A DNA stretch of 64,000 nt from Massilia arenae. GTDB taxonomy: Bacteria > Pseudomonadota > Gammaproteobacteria > Burkholderiales > Burkholderiaceae_D. The position numbers and the translations under genes were made by a program. Positions 18,701-26,800 of the stretch are shown in pieces. The stretch covers positions 145,627-209,626 of the forward strand of contig NZ_VPFD01000003.1 in the NCBI RefSeq assembly GCF_008014745.1, read 5' to 3'. The notes under the pieces were generated by a model. It ran no database searches and was not told the origin of the DNA. It saw only the letters and a program-made list of their open reading frames with translations. The number at the start of each line of letters is the position of its first letter. Position 1 is the first letter of the stretch.

Positions 18701-18771
18701 TCGGCGGTCTTGATAAACGCACGCTGTTCATCCTGACCCACCACTCGCTGTACTCGACCCGCATCGACTGA
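15739..18771 (+). CDS. Exported tandem Pectate_lyase_3-type beta-helix protein with C-terminal propeller-like region
   Basis: A signal peptide (about residues 1-25, ending ANAAS) precedes two Pectate_lyase_3-like segments. The first begins at about residue 35 with ARGDGQADDTAAIQQALDAA and VFLPSGRYRI; the second, at about 390, with YGAKGDGKTDDTAAIQKAID and VYLPLGFYVV. Between and after them is repetitive beta-helix sequence. From about residue 720 a region with repeated GxLYFVD and GNLMVISN elements looks like an NHL-type propeller. Two tandem Pectate_lyase_3 domains are characteristic of GH55 exo-beta-1,3-glucanases, but phage tailspikes and other lyases share the fold, so enzyme class is not assigned. 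The gene is 11 bases after the permease and is probably periplasmic, acting on the saccharide imported by the receptor. Its 1010 residues exceed typical GH55 enzymes. Confidence 0.8.
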   Translation: MMTTLSVLPRALALSLLLAGAANAASISAYQAMPEDPRAVVVSARGDGQADDTAAIQQALDAAANKGQGGIVFLPSGRYRITRSLLIPLAVRLYGVGPTRPVFVLAENTPGFQKGVANMIIFTGGDQYSVGKVPMPVPSAVPFSAEEGKAVRNANSSTFYSALSNVDFEIKDGNPAAAAVRMHTAQHSNLSHIDFHLGSGLAGVYQVGNVAYNLRFYGGRYGILSEKTSPAWQFTLMDSTFEGQRDAAIREHEASLTMINTEIKDTPVGVEINRGYGDWLWGKDVRFENVSKAALIVSNEDNVYTQVGMENAIARNVPTFVRFRDSGKTLAGKGRDYTVSEFNYGLFIKQMGEPGTFSTNYKTAALPSPLKEPVRALRPLPASKEWANVHTYGAKGDGKTDDTAAIQKAIDSNRVVYLPLGFYVVNDTIRMRPDTVIIALHPGLTQLLIPNGSPKFQGVDSPRALLESARGGEGIVSGIGLATGEINNRAVALLWRAGEHSLVDDVRIQGGHGTRLYDGRRADPYQKDAKFDTTAHWDRQYPSVWVTDGGGGTFSGIWSPSGYAQAGFYVSNTKTPGKVYELSAEHHIRAEIVLDNVENWEFLAPQTEEEIRDGADAVSLEIRNSRNLLFVNYHGYRVTRSYKPMPAAILITNSSDIRFRNVHVNGESGFATCDDNGCTTYLRASKFAYENAIRDVSNKLEVREREFAVFDYTGKQRKAPTPLGKVDKLEGGFYSIAGATVDPKGKLYFVDRHWKRIYSYTQDEGLVVVRDAPLDPVNLAIDNSGNLMVISNYGPQASVYAFKPGTPGTEITMIKPTPVAARQGARVAVPVNFWQNGEFKDQLNYDTFEFTTLAEMFVRDVALPKKEEYVSPDGSLVLPAYRVLRQGAADHLGWRWADSLQAFGLVTAPVGQRVVFTNGSENRTFSGTVNAGGGITDLKLLANRGGESAAVGPNGDVYVANGQVFIYGKDGKQKGRIDVPERPLQLIFGGLDKRTLFILTHHSLYSTRID

Positions 18772-18780
18772 GGAGAACGC

Positions 18781-19548
18781 ATGGGACACATGACAACGAT
18801 ATTAGGCGCCGTCGTCTTGATGACGGCGGCATCGCACAGCCTGGCCGAAGACCAGTTCAAGCTGCTGGTACTGGCCACGCCCGGCAAATACCACTACGAA
18901 TACATCCCGATCGCGCGCGACAACCTGGAGCGCCTGGCCAAGCTGCATTCGTTCGGACTCACCTACACCAGCAAGACCCAGGTGTTCGAGGGCGACCTGA
19001 AACAGTATGCCGCCGTGATGTTCCTGAACACACCGGGCGAGGAGCTGAATCCGGCGCAGCGCGCCAACTTCGAGGACTATATGCGCGGGGGCGGCAATGC
19101 CGTCGTGGTGCACCGCGCGGCGATCGCCAAGCCGAACGACTGGGTCTGGTTCGAGAAAATGGTGGGCCGCACGGTCGGCCTGCATCCGAAGCTGCAGACC
19201 GGGGTGGTGACCGTCGTCGACAAGCGTTTCCCCGCCACCTTCGGCCTGCCCGAGCGCTGGGTCTGGAGCGACGAGTTCTACACGTTCACCAATCCGTATA
19301 GCGTGACGATCAATCCGGTGCTGAACGTGGACGAGTCAAGCTACGACCCGACCCTGATCTGGCCGGGCCAGACGGTGAAGGGCATGGGCAAGGACCACCC
19401 GATCGCCTGGCACCACCAGCACGAAAAGGGCCGCGTGTTCGTCACCACGCTCGGGCACAACGGCGAGATGTACCGCGACCCGCAATACCTGGGCCACCTG
19501 CTGGGAGGGATCTACTGGGCCGCGACCGGCCGCGGCCAGCAGCGCTGA
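18781..19548 (+). CDS. Exported ThuA-like protein
   Basis: The 255-residue protein has a signal peptide (about 1-22, ending SLAED) followed by a ThuA-like flavodoxin/glutamine-amidotransferase fold. Visible family motifs are LLVLATPGKYHYEYIP, AAVMFLNTPGEELNPAQR, MRGGGNAVVVHRA and HPIAWHHQHEKGRVFVTTLG followed by GH-type LGGIYW. ThuA-like proteins occur in sugar-utilisation loci and lack a settled activity. The start is preceded by GAGGAGAACGC, and the gene is 9 bases after the beta-helix gene, so it is the fourth member of the same transcript. It ends abutting the convergent PepSY gene. Confidence 0.85.
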   Translation: MGHMTTILGAVVLMTAASHSLAEDQFKLLVLATPGKYHYEYIPIARDNLERLAKLHSFGLTYTSKTQVFEGDLKQYAAVMFLNTPGEELNPAQRANFEDYMRGGGNAVVVHRAAIAKPNDWVWFEKMVGRTVGLHPKLQTGVVTVVDKRFPATFGLPERWVWSDEFYTFTNPYSVTINPVLNVDESSYDPTLIWPGQTVKGMGKDHPIAWHHQHEKGRVFVTTLGHNGEMYRDPQYLGHLLGGIYWAATGRGQQR

Positions 19549-20985
19549 TCATCCTTTCATCAGCCGCCGCCAGCCCAGCACCAGGCCGCTGAAGGTCAGG
19601 GCAAAACCCAGCACGCACAGGACGATCACGACCACGTCCCACAGCGGCCTGGTGCGCAGGAAGGCGAAGTCTAGCTGGTGCAGGCCGTTGAACAGCCAGC
19701 GGTCCCAGCGCTTGTCGCGGTCGACGTAGCCGGCCAGGCGGCCTTGGGCCGGGTCGATGTAGAACACCGGCGCTTCAGGCAGGTCGAAGCGTGCACGCAA
19801 GACCGGGAAGGCCGCTTCGCGGTGATGGCTGTAGTAATAATCGTCCGGACCGGTGAGCAGTTGCGCTTGCATCGGCGCCCCGGGGCGGATCGCTTGCGCG
19901 GCGTGCAGCAGTGCCTCGTGCGGCACGCCAGGCACGGCGGCGCTGTCGCGCGTATCGACCAGCTTGCGTCCTTGGCGGCCGAGCGCACTCAGATACAGCT
20001 TGCCGCCCACGCGGCGCCATTCCAGTTCCAGGGTGCCGGGATGCGCGCGCAGCAGCGCGGCCGCATCCAGCGCCAGATCGTCGCTGTCGAGCGCACCGCC
20101 GGCGAACGCCCGCCGGTCGTGCGCGGTGACGCCGCCGCCTGACGGAAAGCCGAACGGACCGACCGACAACCAGCCGCTGAACAGCCAGGTGATGACCAAC
20201 GCTCCGATACCGAGACCCAGCCAGTGGTGCCATCCCTTCCAGCCCGTATAGGGCGACATTCGGCCTCCCGCGTAACGGCGCCGCACACGCAGGCGCAAGA
20301 TGCTGATCACCATTCCTGTCACGGCCAGCACCATGGCCACGCCGGACGTCCACATCACGGCCTGGCGCCAGGCCTCGTTGTGCCTGCGCAGCGGCGTCAC
20401 GTACACCCAATGGATGACGGAGCCGACCCAGTTCCAGGCGCGCTCGCTGCGCGTCGTGTCGCGCACCAGCTCCCCGGTGCGGCCGGACACGTACAGGACG
20501 CTGCCGGCATCATCGTCGGCGGCAACGCGGTACAGGGGCCGGTGCACGCGCACGGCGCCGAAGGTCCACTGGTCCAGTTCGATCTTGTCGACTGCCAGCG
20601 AACGCGCATCGGGCGCCGCGCTTCGCGCGCTGCTCGAGACGATCAGGTAGTTCACTTCCAGTGGCGCGCCGCTGTCGGCCCATACCGAATGCCAAGTGCG
20701 TTCATGCTGGAAGTGCCACGCCGGGCGGCCCGCCACGGTATTCAGGCGCACCGCATCCGGCGCCGCGCTTTCAGTCCCACTTGCGGTCCATGCTTCAGCG
20801 GCCGTTACCTGCACACGGTCCGGGTCGAGCGGCGCCAGCCAGCCCATGCGCTCCTGTTCTGTCAGCTCCGGATACGGCACGTACATCATGACGATGCCGG
20901 AACCAAACCACAGCAGCACCAGCAGGCCGATCGCGATGCCCAGCCAGCGGTGCCACCAGTAGAGCTGGCGCTTCCAGGACACCAC
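19549..20985 (-). CDS. PepSY-associated membrane protein, candidate siderophore/metal-complex reductase
   Basis: The 478-residue protein opens with KRQLYWWHRWLGIAIGL, the HRWxG motif of PepSY_TM proteins, and has about four to five membrane helices with large periplasmic loops. The C-terminal HRWLFNGLHQLDF-like segment (DRWLFNGLHQLDFAFL) is also typical. Family members such as FoxB and PiuB act in reduction or import of ferric siderophores from the periplasm. Translation starts at GTG immediately after the receptor stop (TAA then GTG), so it is the last gene of the B12-riboswitch operon. A role in reducing the metal of the receptor's ligand is inferred. Confidence 0.85.
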   Translation of the reverse strand: MVSWKRQLYWWHRWLGIAIGLLVLLWFGSGIVMMYVPYPELTEQERMGWLAPLDPDRVQVTAAEAWTASGTESAAPDAVRLNTVAGRPAWHFQHERTWHSVWADSGAPLEVNYLIVSSSARSAAPDARSLAVDKIELDQWTFGAVRVHRPLYRVAADDDAGSVLYVSGRTGELVRDTTRSERAWNWVGSVIHWVYVTPLRRHNEAWRQAVMWTSGVAMVLAVTGMVISILRLRVRRRYAGGRMSPYTGWKGWHHWLGLGIGALVITWLFSGWLSVGPFGFPSGGGVTAHDRRAFAGGALDSDDLALDAAALLRAHPGTLELEWRRVGGKLYLSALGRQGRKLVDTRDSAAVPGVPHEALLHAAQAIRPGAPMQAQLLTGPDDYYYSHHREAAFPVLRARFDLPEAPVFYIDPAQGRLAGYVDRDKRWDRWLFNGLHQLDFAFLRTRPLWDVVVIVLCVLGFALTFSGLVLGWRRLMKG

Positions 20986-23070
20986 TTAGTAACGCCAGTG
21001 GACGGTCAGCTCGGCATGACGCTCGTCGCCCAGCAGGTATTGCGAAGATCCATACGAGGTGATCGCATACAGCTTGTCGGTCAGGTTGCGCAGGTTGAGC
21101 TGCAGCTGCACGTTGCGGCTCAGGGCCCAGCCGATCGAGGCGTCCAGCGTGGTATAGGCCGGCAGGGCCTGGGTATTGGCATTGCTGATGAAGCGTTCGC
21201 CCACGTAGCGCAGGCCGGCGCTGGTGCGCCAGTCGCCGGCGCGGTGCGTCATCCACAGGTTCGAGGAGACCTTCGGCACGTTGGCCGGGCGATTGCCGGC
21301 GCGCGAGACGTTGCCGGCTTCCAGCAGCTCGTCGAATTCCGCATCCGTGTAGGCCACGTTGGCATCCATGCGCCAGCCAGGGGCCAGGCTGACGCTGGCG
21401 CTCACTTCCGCGCCCTGCGAGGTCTGCGAGCCGCCCTGCACCGACAATGCCGGATTGTTCGGGTCGCGCGTGATGATGTCCTCCTTCTTGATCCGGTACA
21501 CCGCCGCCGTCCACTCGGCGCGGCCGCCAGCCAGCATCTGCTTGACGCCCGCCTCGACCTGGCGCGCGTCGGTCAGCTTGAACTTGCTGTTGGCCAGGGT
21601 CATCGACAAGAGACTCGTCAGCGGATCGCTGCCGGTGCTGACCTGGCCGTACAGCGAAGTGTCCTGCGCCAGCTTCCAGCTCGCGCCGAGGCGGACCGAA
21701 TTGGACCGCAGGGTCGTGCCAAAGTGGCCGCTGTCGGCCAGCAGGTTGCGGCGGTCGATCTTGTAGCGGTCATGGCGTGCGCCTGCAGTCAGGAGCAGGC
21801 GCTCGTCCACGCGCCAGGCATCCTCGAGGTAGAAGGCATGGGTGGTGGTGTCGGTCGCGAAGTTCGGGCGGAACGGGTCCGGGGTGTCCCAGAAGCTGCC
21901 CGGGTCGAAGCCGCTCGGCGCCACCGTCGATGCGCCGCCATAGGGCGAGTTGTTGGTGTGCCTGAAGTTGATGGTCGACGCTTCCCAGCCCGCCACGACC
22001 TGGTTGGCGCCGGTCTTCCAGCGCGCCTCCAGGCGGTTCGCGGTCTGCTCCTGGTCGTGGCGGATGCCGATGTAGTCGCTGCGGTCCACCACGTCGCGCA
22101 CCGGGTCGTAGGCATACGATTCGATATTGCGCCAGTCGCGGCGCGACTTGAAGTAAGCCAGTTCGTTGCTGATGTCGAGGTTCGGCGCCACTTGCCAGTT
22201 CAGGCGTGCGACGGCCTTGTCGTCGACGAAACGCAGCACGGCGTCGCCGGCATTGTAGTTCTCGTCGCGCAGCCGTTCGGCCAGGCCGCCGTTCACCAGC
22301 GGCGTGCCGAAGTAGCGGATCGGTTCCTGTTCGGCATGATCGAGCTGGGCGAACAGGGTCACGCCTGGCGCCAGGGTGGTCGTCATGCTGGTCAGGATCT
22401 TGCCGTGGCGGGATTCGCCGCGATCGATGAAGCCGTCGCTGCGGCCGGCATAGGCGTCGACGCGGAAGGCGCCCTGCTCGCCCAGCGCACCGGTGGCGCC
22501 GATGCCGGCGCGCACAGATTCACCGCCGCCGATGCCGCCCAGGATCTCGAGCGAGGATTCGCGACGCGGCGCCTTGCGCACGGCGTTGATGATGGCGCCG
22601 GTGGTGCCGCTGCCGTGGACCACCGAACCGGGGCCGCGCAGCACTTCGATCGTCTCGTAGCCCCAGGGATCGGCCGGATAGGTCGCGGTGGTGGAACCGA
22701 CCAGCAGGCGCTGGCCGTTCTCCAGCATCGCGATCGAGTTGTTGCCGTTGAAGCCGCGCGCCGAATAGCTGATGCCGCTGCCGGGCGAGCTGCTGTCGGT
22801 CAGGCCGGTGCTGCGGGTCACCGCATCCTTGACCAGCAGGTCGCCACGCGCGGCGATGGTGGCGGCGCTCAGGCTCTCGGCGCTGGCCGGCAGGTCGAGC
22901 GCGCTGATGTCCAGGCGGCTGCCGGTGGTGTTCTGGCGATCGAGCGCCAGGCCTTCGTCGCCAGCCGCACCGCGAATCGTCACGGTGGGAAGTTCCTGTG
23001 CGAAGGCGCTGGTGGCGCACAGCAGGGCGATGGCCGCGGCGAGCGGGCGGGCTTGGAAAATGGCGTTCAT
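20986..23070 (-). CDS. TonB-dependent receptor of siderophore/cofactor type in the CobN-like operon
   Basis: The 694-residue outer-membrane receptor has a signal peptide ending SAFAQ (about residue 25) and a TonB-box-like LPTVTIRG. The plug domain contains ISYSARGFNGNNSIAMLENG and ETIEVLRGPGSVVHGSGTTG, close to ferric-siderophore receptors of the FhuE/FoxA group, and the protein ends in HWRY with terminal aromatic residue. Because the operon is headed by a cobalamin riboswitch, the ligand may be a corrinoid, cobalt chelate or metalloporphyrin instead of a siderophore. The start overlaps the DUF2149 stop (TAATG) and the stop abuts the PepSY start. BtuB itself is shorter (about 600) and the plug resembles siderophore receptors more. 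Confidence 0.9.
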   Translation of the reverse strand: MNAIFQARPLAAAIALLCATSAFAQELPTVTIRGAAGDEGLALDRQNTTGSRLDISALDLPASAESLSAATIAARGDLLVKDAVTRSTGLTDSSSPGSGISYSARGFNGNNSIAMLENGQRLLVGSTTATYPADPWGYETIEVLRGPGSVVHGSGTTGAIINAVRKAPRRESSLEILGGIGGGESVRAGIGATGALGEQGAFRVDAYAGRSDGFIDRGESRHGKILTSMTTTLAPGVTLFAQLDHAEQEPIRYFGTPLVNGGLAERLRDENYNAGDAVLRFVDDKAVARLNWQVAPNLDISNELAYFKSRRDWRNIESYAYDPVRDVVDRSDYIGIRHDQEQTANRLEARWKTGANQVVAGWEASTINFRHTNNSPYGGASTVAPSGFDPGSFWDTPDPFRPNFATDTTTHAFYLEDAWRVDERLLLTAGARHDRYKIDRRNLLADSGHFGTTLRSNSVRLGASWKLAQDTSLYGQVSTGSDPLTSLLSMTLANSKFKLTDARQVEAGVKQMLAGGRAEWTAAVYRIKKEDIITRDPNNPALSVQGGSQTSQGAEVSASVSLAPGWRMDANVAYTDAEFDELLEAGNVSRAGNRPANVPKVSSNLWMTHRAGDWRTSAGLRYVGERFISNANTQALPAYTTLDASIGWALSRNVQLQLNLRNLTDKLYAITSYGSSQYLLGDERHAELTVHWRY

Positions 23071-23399
23071 TAGTTGTCCTTGGTTTGTGCAGGTTCGATC
23101 AGCATCAGCTGGCCAGTCTTGGGATCGCGAAATACCTCGCCAACGCGGTCGTAGCCGCTGCCGTCCTGGGTCACGCCGCTGGCGGGCCGCTCGATCTGGC
23201 GGCCCTTCTCCACCGGCTGCGGGGTTTTCAGGCTCCCTTGCGTGCCGGCGATGGCTGCGATCAGGCCGCAGGCAAACACCAGCATCACGTCGACCAGGTT
23301 GACGAGGCTGGCGCGTGGGTCTTCGTCGCTCTGGTCGAAGCGCGCGTCGAGGTGGCGGTAGAGACGCAGTCTGCCGCGCCCGGGTTTGGGCGGATTCAT
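23070..23399 (-). CDS. DUF2149 protein, ExbD-like membrane protein
   Basis: The 109-residue protein has a basic N-terminal stretch, one hydrophobic helix (about 32-52) beginning LVNLVDVMLVFACGL, and a short hydrophilic domain ending in a region predicted to lie in the periplasm. The sequence VDVMLVF matches the ExbD/TolR signature around the proton-carrying Asp (FIDVMLVL), placing Asp37 in the equivalent position. ExbD is about 140 residues, so this is a minimal version. It overlaps the upstream ExbB-like gene (ATGA) and the downstream receptor. A proton-driven partner of the ExbB-like protein, serving the receptor or the CobN-like protein, is the best reading. Confidence 0.8.
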   Translation of the reverse strand: MNPPKPGRGRLRLYRHLDARFDQSDEDPRASLVNLVDVMLVFACGLIAAIAGTQGSLKTPQPVEKGRQIERPASGVTQDGSGYDRVGEVFRDPKTGQLMLIEPAQTKDN

Positions 23400-23839
23400 G
23401 CTGGCTGCTCCATCGCGTCCAGCGTCTCTTCGTACCAGCGGCGGCGCAGCTTGCCGATCACCAGGCCGCCGATGCCGGCCACCAGGCCCAGCACGGTCGC
23501 GTCGAAGGCGACGGTGACGGCGCTGGCCAGCTTGGCCGGATCGCCTTCGCCCAGCGCCGCCAGGCCCGGCCCGAGCGGGATGATGGTGGCCATCAGGCCC
23601 AGCATCGGGGGGATGCGCGCCAGCAGGTCGGCGCGCTCCAGGCGGTGGCGCGCAATGCGCTGTACCGCCTCGACGTCGCCGCTGTCACGCAACCTGGCCA
23701 GGCCGTGGAAGCGTTCGCCGACGGCGATGCCGGATTCGACCAGCGCGATCGCGCAGCCGGCCAGCAGCGCCACCAGGGACGGTGCGAGCAGCCAGCTGAC
23801 GGCGTCGTGCAACCAGGCGTAGGAAAGGGTTTCGATCAT
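23396..23839 (-). CDS. Short MotA/TolQ/ExbB-family proton-channel protein
   Basis: From the ATG at 23839, which overlaps the CobN-like gene stop, the protein has about 147 residues. Three hydrophobic helices are visible at about 13-35, 75-95 and 103-128; the segment PMLGLMATIIPLGPGLAALG matches the conserved ExbB/TolQ helix region (LGLLGTV). ExbB and TolQ have about 230-240 residues, so the long cytoplasmic domain is reduced. Together with the DUF2149 partner it probably forms a small stator-like motor. An upstream ATG at 23881 exists but lies within the preceding gene and has no need. Confidence 0.8.
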   Translation of the reverse strand: MIETLSYAWLHDAVSWLLAPSLVALLAGCAIALVESGIAVGERFHGLARLRDSGDVEAVQRIARHRLERADLLARIPPMLGLMATIIPLGPGLAALGEGDPAKLASAVTVAFDATVLGLVAGIGGLVIGKLRRRWYEETLDAMEQPA

Positions 23840-26800
23840 GGATGACTCCTGAGAGGTTGAGGGATGTGCCGGCCGCGCCACAGGCCGAGCGAAAACAGGG
23901 AGAGGCAGGCGGCCAGGATGGCCAGCACCTGCACGATGCGTAAAGCAGGAGGCTGCGTGGATTCGGGTTGCTGTTTCAGTTCAAAGACACGCATCGGCTC
24001 AGGCGCCGGCGCCGGCGCCGGCGGCGCCGGTTCGCTCGCTTCGCCAGCGTCAGGCGCTGCGGCTTGCTGCGCCGGGGCAGCGGCGGAGGGAACGGACGTG
24101 GCCATTGCCGGCAGCAGCTCGCCACGCGCCTTGGCAAGCGTCACGCCGAGCTTTTGCGCATCCGCGCCATCCAGTTGCGGCGCCAGCCAGCCCCACATCG
24201 GGTGATCGGGCGCCGTATGGCCGCTGCCCGGCAAGCCATTGGCCGCTACCAGGCGCGCCAATTCGCCGCCCATGCGGCGGATGGTCTCGGGATCGGTCTT
24301 CCAGAATCCTTTTTCGGCCGCCACCATGAACACCGCCAGCATGTGCGCCTTCACGTGCGCGTTGTGGCGCTGGCCCAGGAATTCGGGCAGGCCGAGCTTG
24401 TGCCGGTCGTCGAAGTAGACGGCTTTCACTTCGTCCCAGGCCCAGTTCTTGACCAGGTCGGGCCGCGTCACCTGCCAGCCCCACAGGTTCTCGATGAATT
24501 CCTGGCCCATGGTGCGCGCGCCGGAATACCCGTTGTCCATCAGCGGGCGCAGCCAGGCCGGGTTCAGGAAGCGTCCGCGCAGCTCGCCCAGCAGGGCGCT
24601 GGCGAGCGGCTCGACGTCGGCCTGGCCCGGCCGCGCATGCTGCAGGATCAGCGCGTCCGGCACGCGCCCGGTGCGCGTCTCGACCGCCAGCGACAGGCCG
24701 CCCAGGTAGTCGAAGGCGTCGTTGTTGTCGAGCAGGCCATACAGATTGCTGGCACGGCCGTGGTAGGTGCGGTGGATGCCGTCCAGCGCCACGTCGAAGG
24801 CGCGGTGGCTGGAGGCGCCTTCGGCATCCAGGCCATAGGCATGGCCCATGCGGTTGCGGTAGGCGCGCCCGATTTCCTCGCGCTCGCGCCAGGCGCCGGA
24901 GCGCTCGGCCAGGCGGTTTACGCCGGTGCCGTAGGCGCCCGGGGCATCGCCGAACACGCGCAGCGCGGCGGCCTGCCCGGCTTCGCCCGCCGCCATGCCG
25001 CCCGCCGCCAGCGCGCGCTGGCGGGTCAGCCATTCGCGCGCCACGCGATTGCTCGTGGCCGGCTCGCTGCCCCACACAGCCCCTTCGATCGGCGCCAGCG
25101 CCGCCTGCAGGCCCGCGCGCAGCGATGGATCCTGCGCGACCAGCGTCTGCGCCGACGCCGCCAGCGCCAGCCGGCCGGCGCGGTCGATCAGGCGGATCAG
25201 GTTCGGGTACAGGTCGCGGAACAGGCCGGAGGTGGTGACCACCGCATCGCGCCGCACGGCGCCTGGCGTGAGTTTCACATCGGTGACGATGCCGCGCGCA
25301 TTCCACACCGGCTCGGCGCCCATCATCGCCAGCGCAAAGCCGACCATCACGCCTTCGTCGCGCACGGCGTCGGACGCCCACAGGATGATGCCTTCGCTGC
25401 CCTCGCCCACCTTGTCTCGCTCGGCGGCCTTGCCCGCCATCTGCAGGCCCAGGCCAAACCCCAGGCGGGTCGGCAGGATGTCGCCGTCGACCGCGTGGAA
25501 GTTGCGGCCGGTCGGCAGCGCCTCGGGCGAGCGCAACGGATCGTTGCCCTTGCCCGGCTCGATGTAGCGCCCATCCAGGCCGGCCAGCAACGCCGCCATC
25601 TCGCGCCGCGGCGAGTCGCGCAGCTTATGCGCGACGTCGGGATCGTCGATGCCGCTCTTCTTCATCGAGTCGAGCATCAGGTCGAGCGACTCGCGGCTCC
25701 ACGGCCGGCCGAACACGTGCAGGCCGTGGGGCATGAATTTTTCTTGCAGCTTGGTCAGATAGTGGCCGATCTCGTGCGCCAGCAGGTCGTCGTCGGCCGC
25801 GTCGAAGCCGATGCCGCGCACCTCCAGCACGTCTGACATCGACGCCTCCAGCTCGGCGCGCAGGTTCAGGGCCACGACCCTCTCGCGCATCAGTTGCGCG
25901 GCCTGGGTCTTGAGCGATTCGGACGACGCGGCTTCGAAGCTCTCGACGATCTGGCGCAGCGACAGCAGTTCGTCGTACAGCGGCGTGGTCGCCAGCGGCG
26001 GCGTCAGGTGGTCGACGATGATGGCCAGGCCGCGGCGCTTGGCCTGCGTGCCTTCGCCGACGCCGTCGACGATATACGGGTAGATGCCCGGCAGGTCGCT
26101 TGCGATCAGGCTCGGATAGTCGTCGCTCGACAGGCCGACGGCCTTGCCCGGCATGAATTCATAGGTCGAGTGGCGTCCCACGTGCACCACGGCGTCGGCC
26201 TTGAAGCGGTCGCGGATCCAGTGATAGAAGCCCAGGAACTGGTGCGGCGGCGTGATGCTGGTGTTCGCGTGCAGCAGTTCCTCGTCCACCTCCCAGCCGC
26301 GCGGCGGCTGCGGGCCGATGAAGACGTTGCCGAACACCAGTCCCGGCACCAGCATCTTGCCGCCATCGACCATCACCTTGCCCGGCGCCGGGCCCCAGCC
26401 GCGCATGCCTTCGATGCCGTAGCCGATCAGGCGTCGATAAAGGGGAGCAAGCAACTGGCAGGGACGCGGCTTGACGTCGTCCAGGCAGGCAAAATAACCC
26501 TCTTCCAGCGCATGCAGGTCGCGCGTGGCCTGCACGCGCTGCGGATGGTCGACACCCTCGACCAGGTGCAGCAGCTCCTCGATCACGGTCTCGGCCTGCT
26601 TGCGGCCCAGCGCGCGTTCGCCGGCCTTTTCGGCCGCCAGCACGTCGGCATGCAGGCGCCCCAGCAGGCCGTCCTGCATCTCGCCCCGCACCCGCGGCGA
26701 CAGGGTCGCGAACCAGCGCGCGTAATCCTGCGCCGTGACGCCATTGACGGTGCCGGCCATCTCGCGCAGGGCGGCGCGGTCTTCCGGCAGGTTGACGCCG

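Noticed and set aside
20224..23073. Very long plus-strand reading frame opposite the receptor and PepSY genes
   Set aside because: It has Arg/Gln/His/Ala-rich low-complexity sequence typical of antisense frames in GC-rich DNA, and the minus-strand frames show clear domains and signal peptides.
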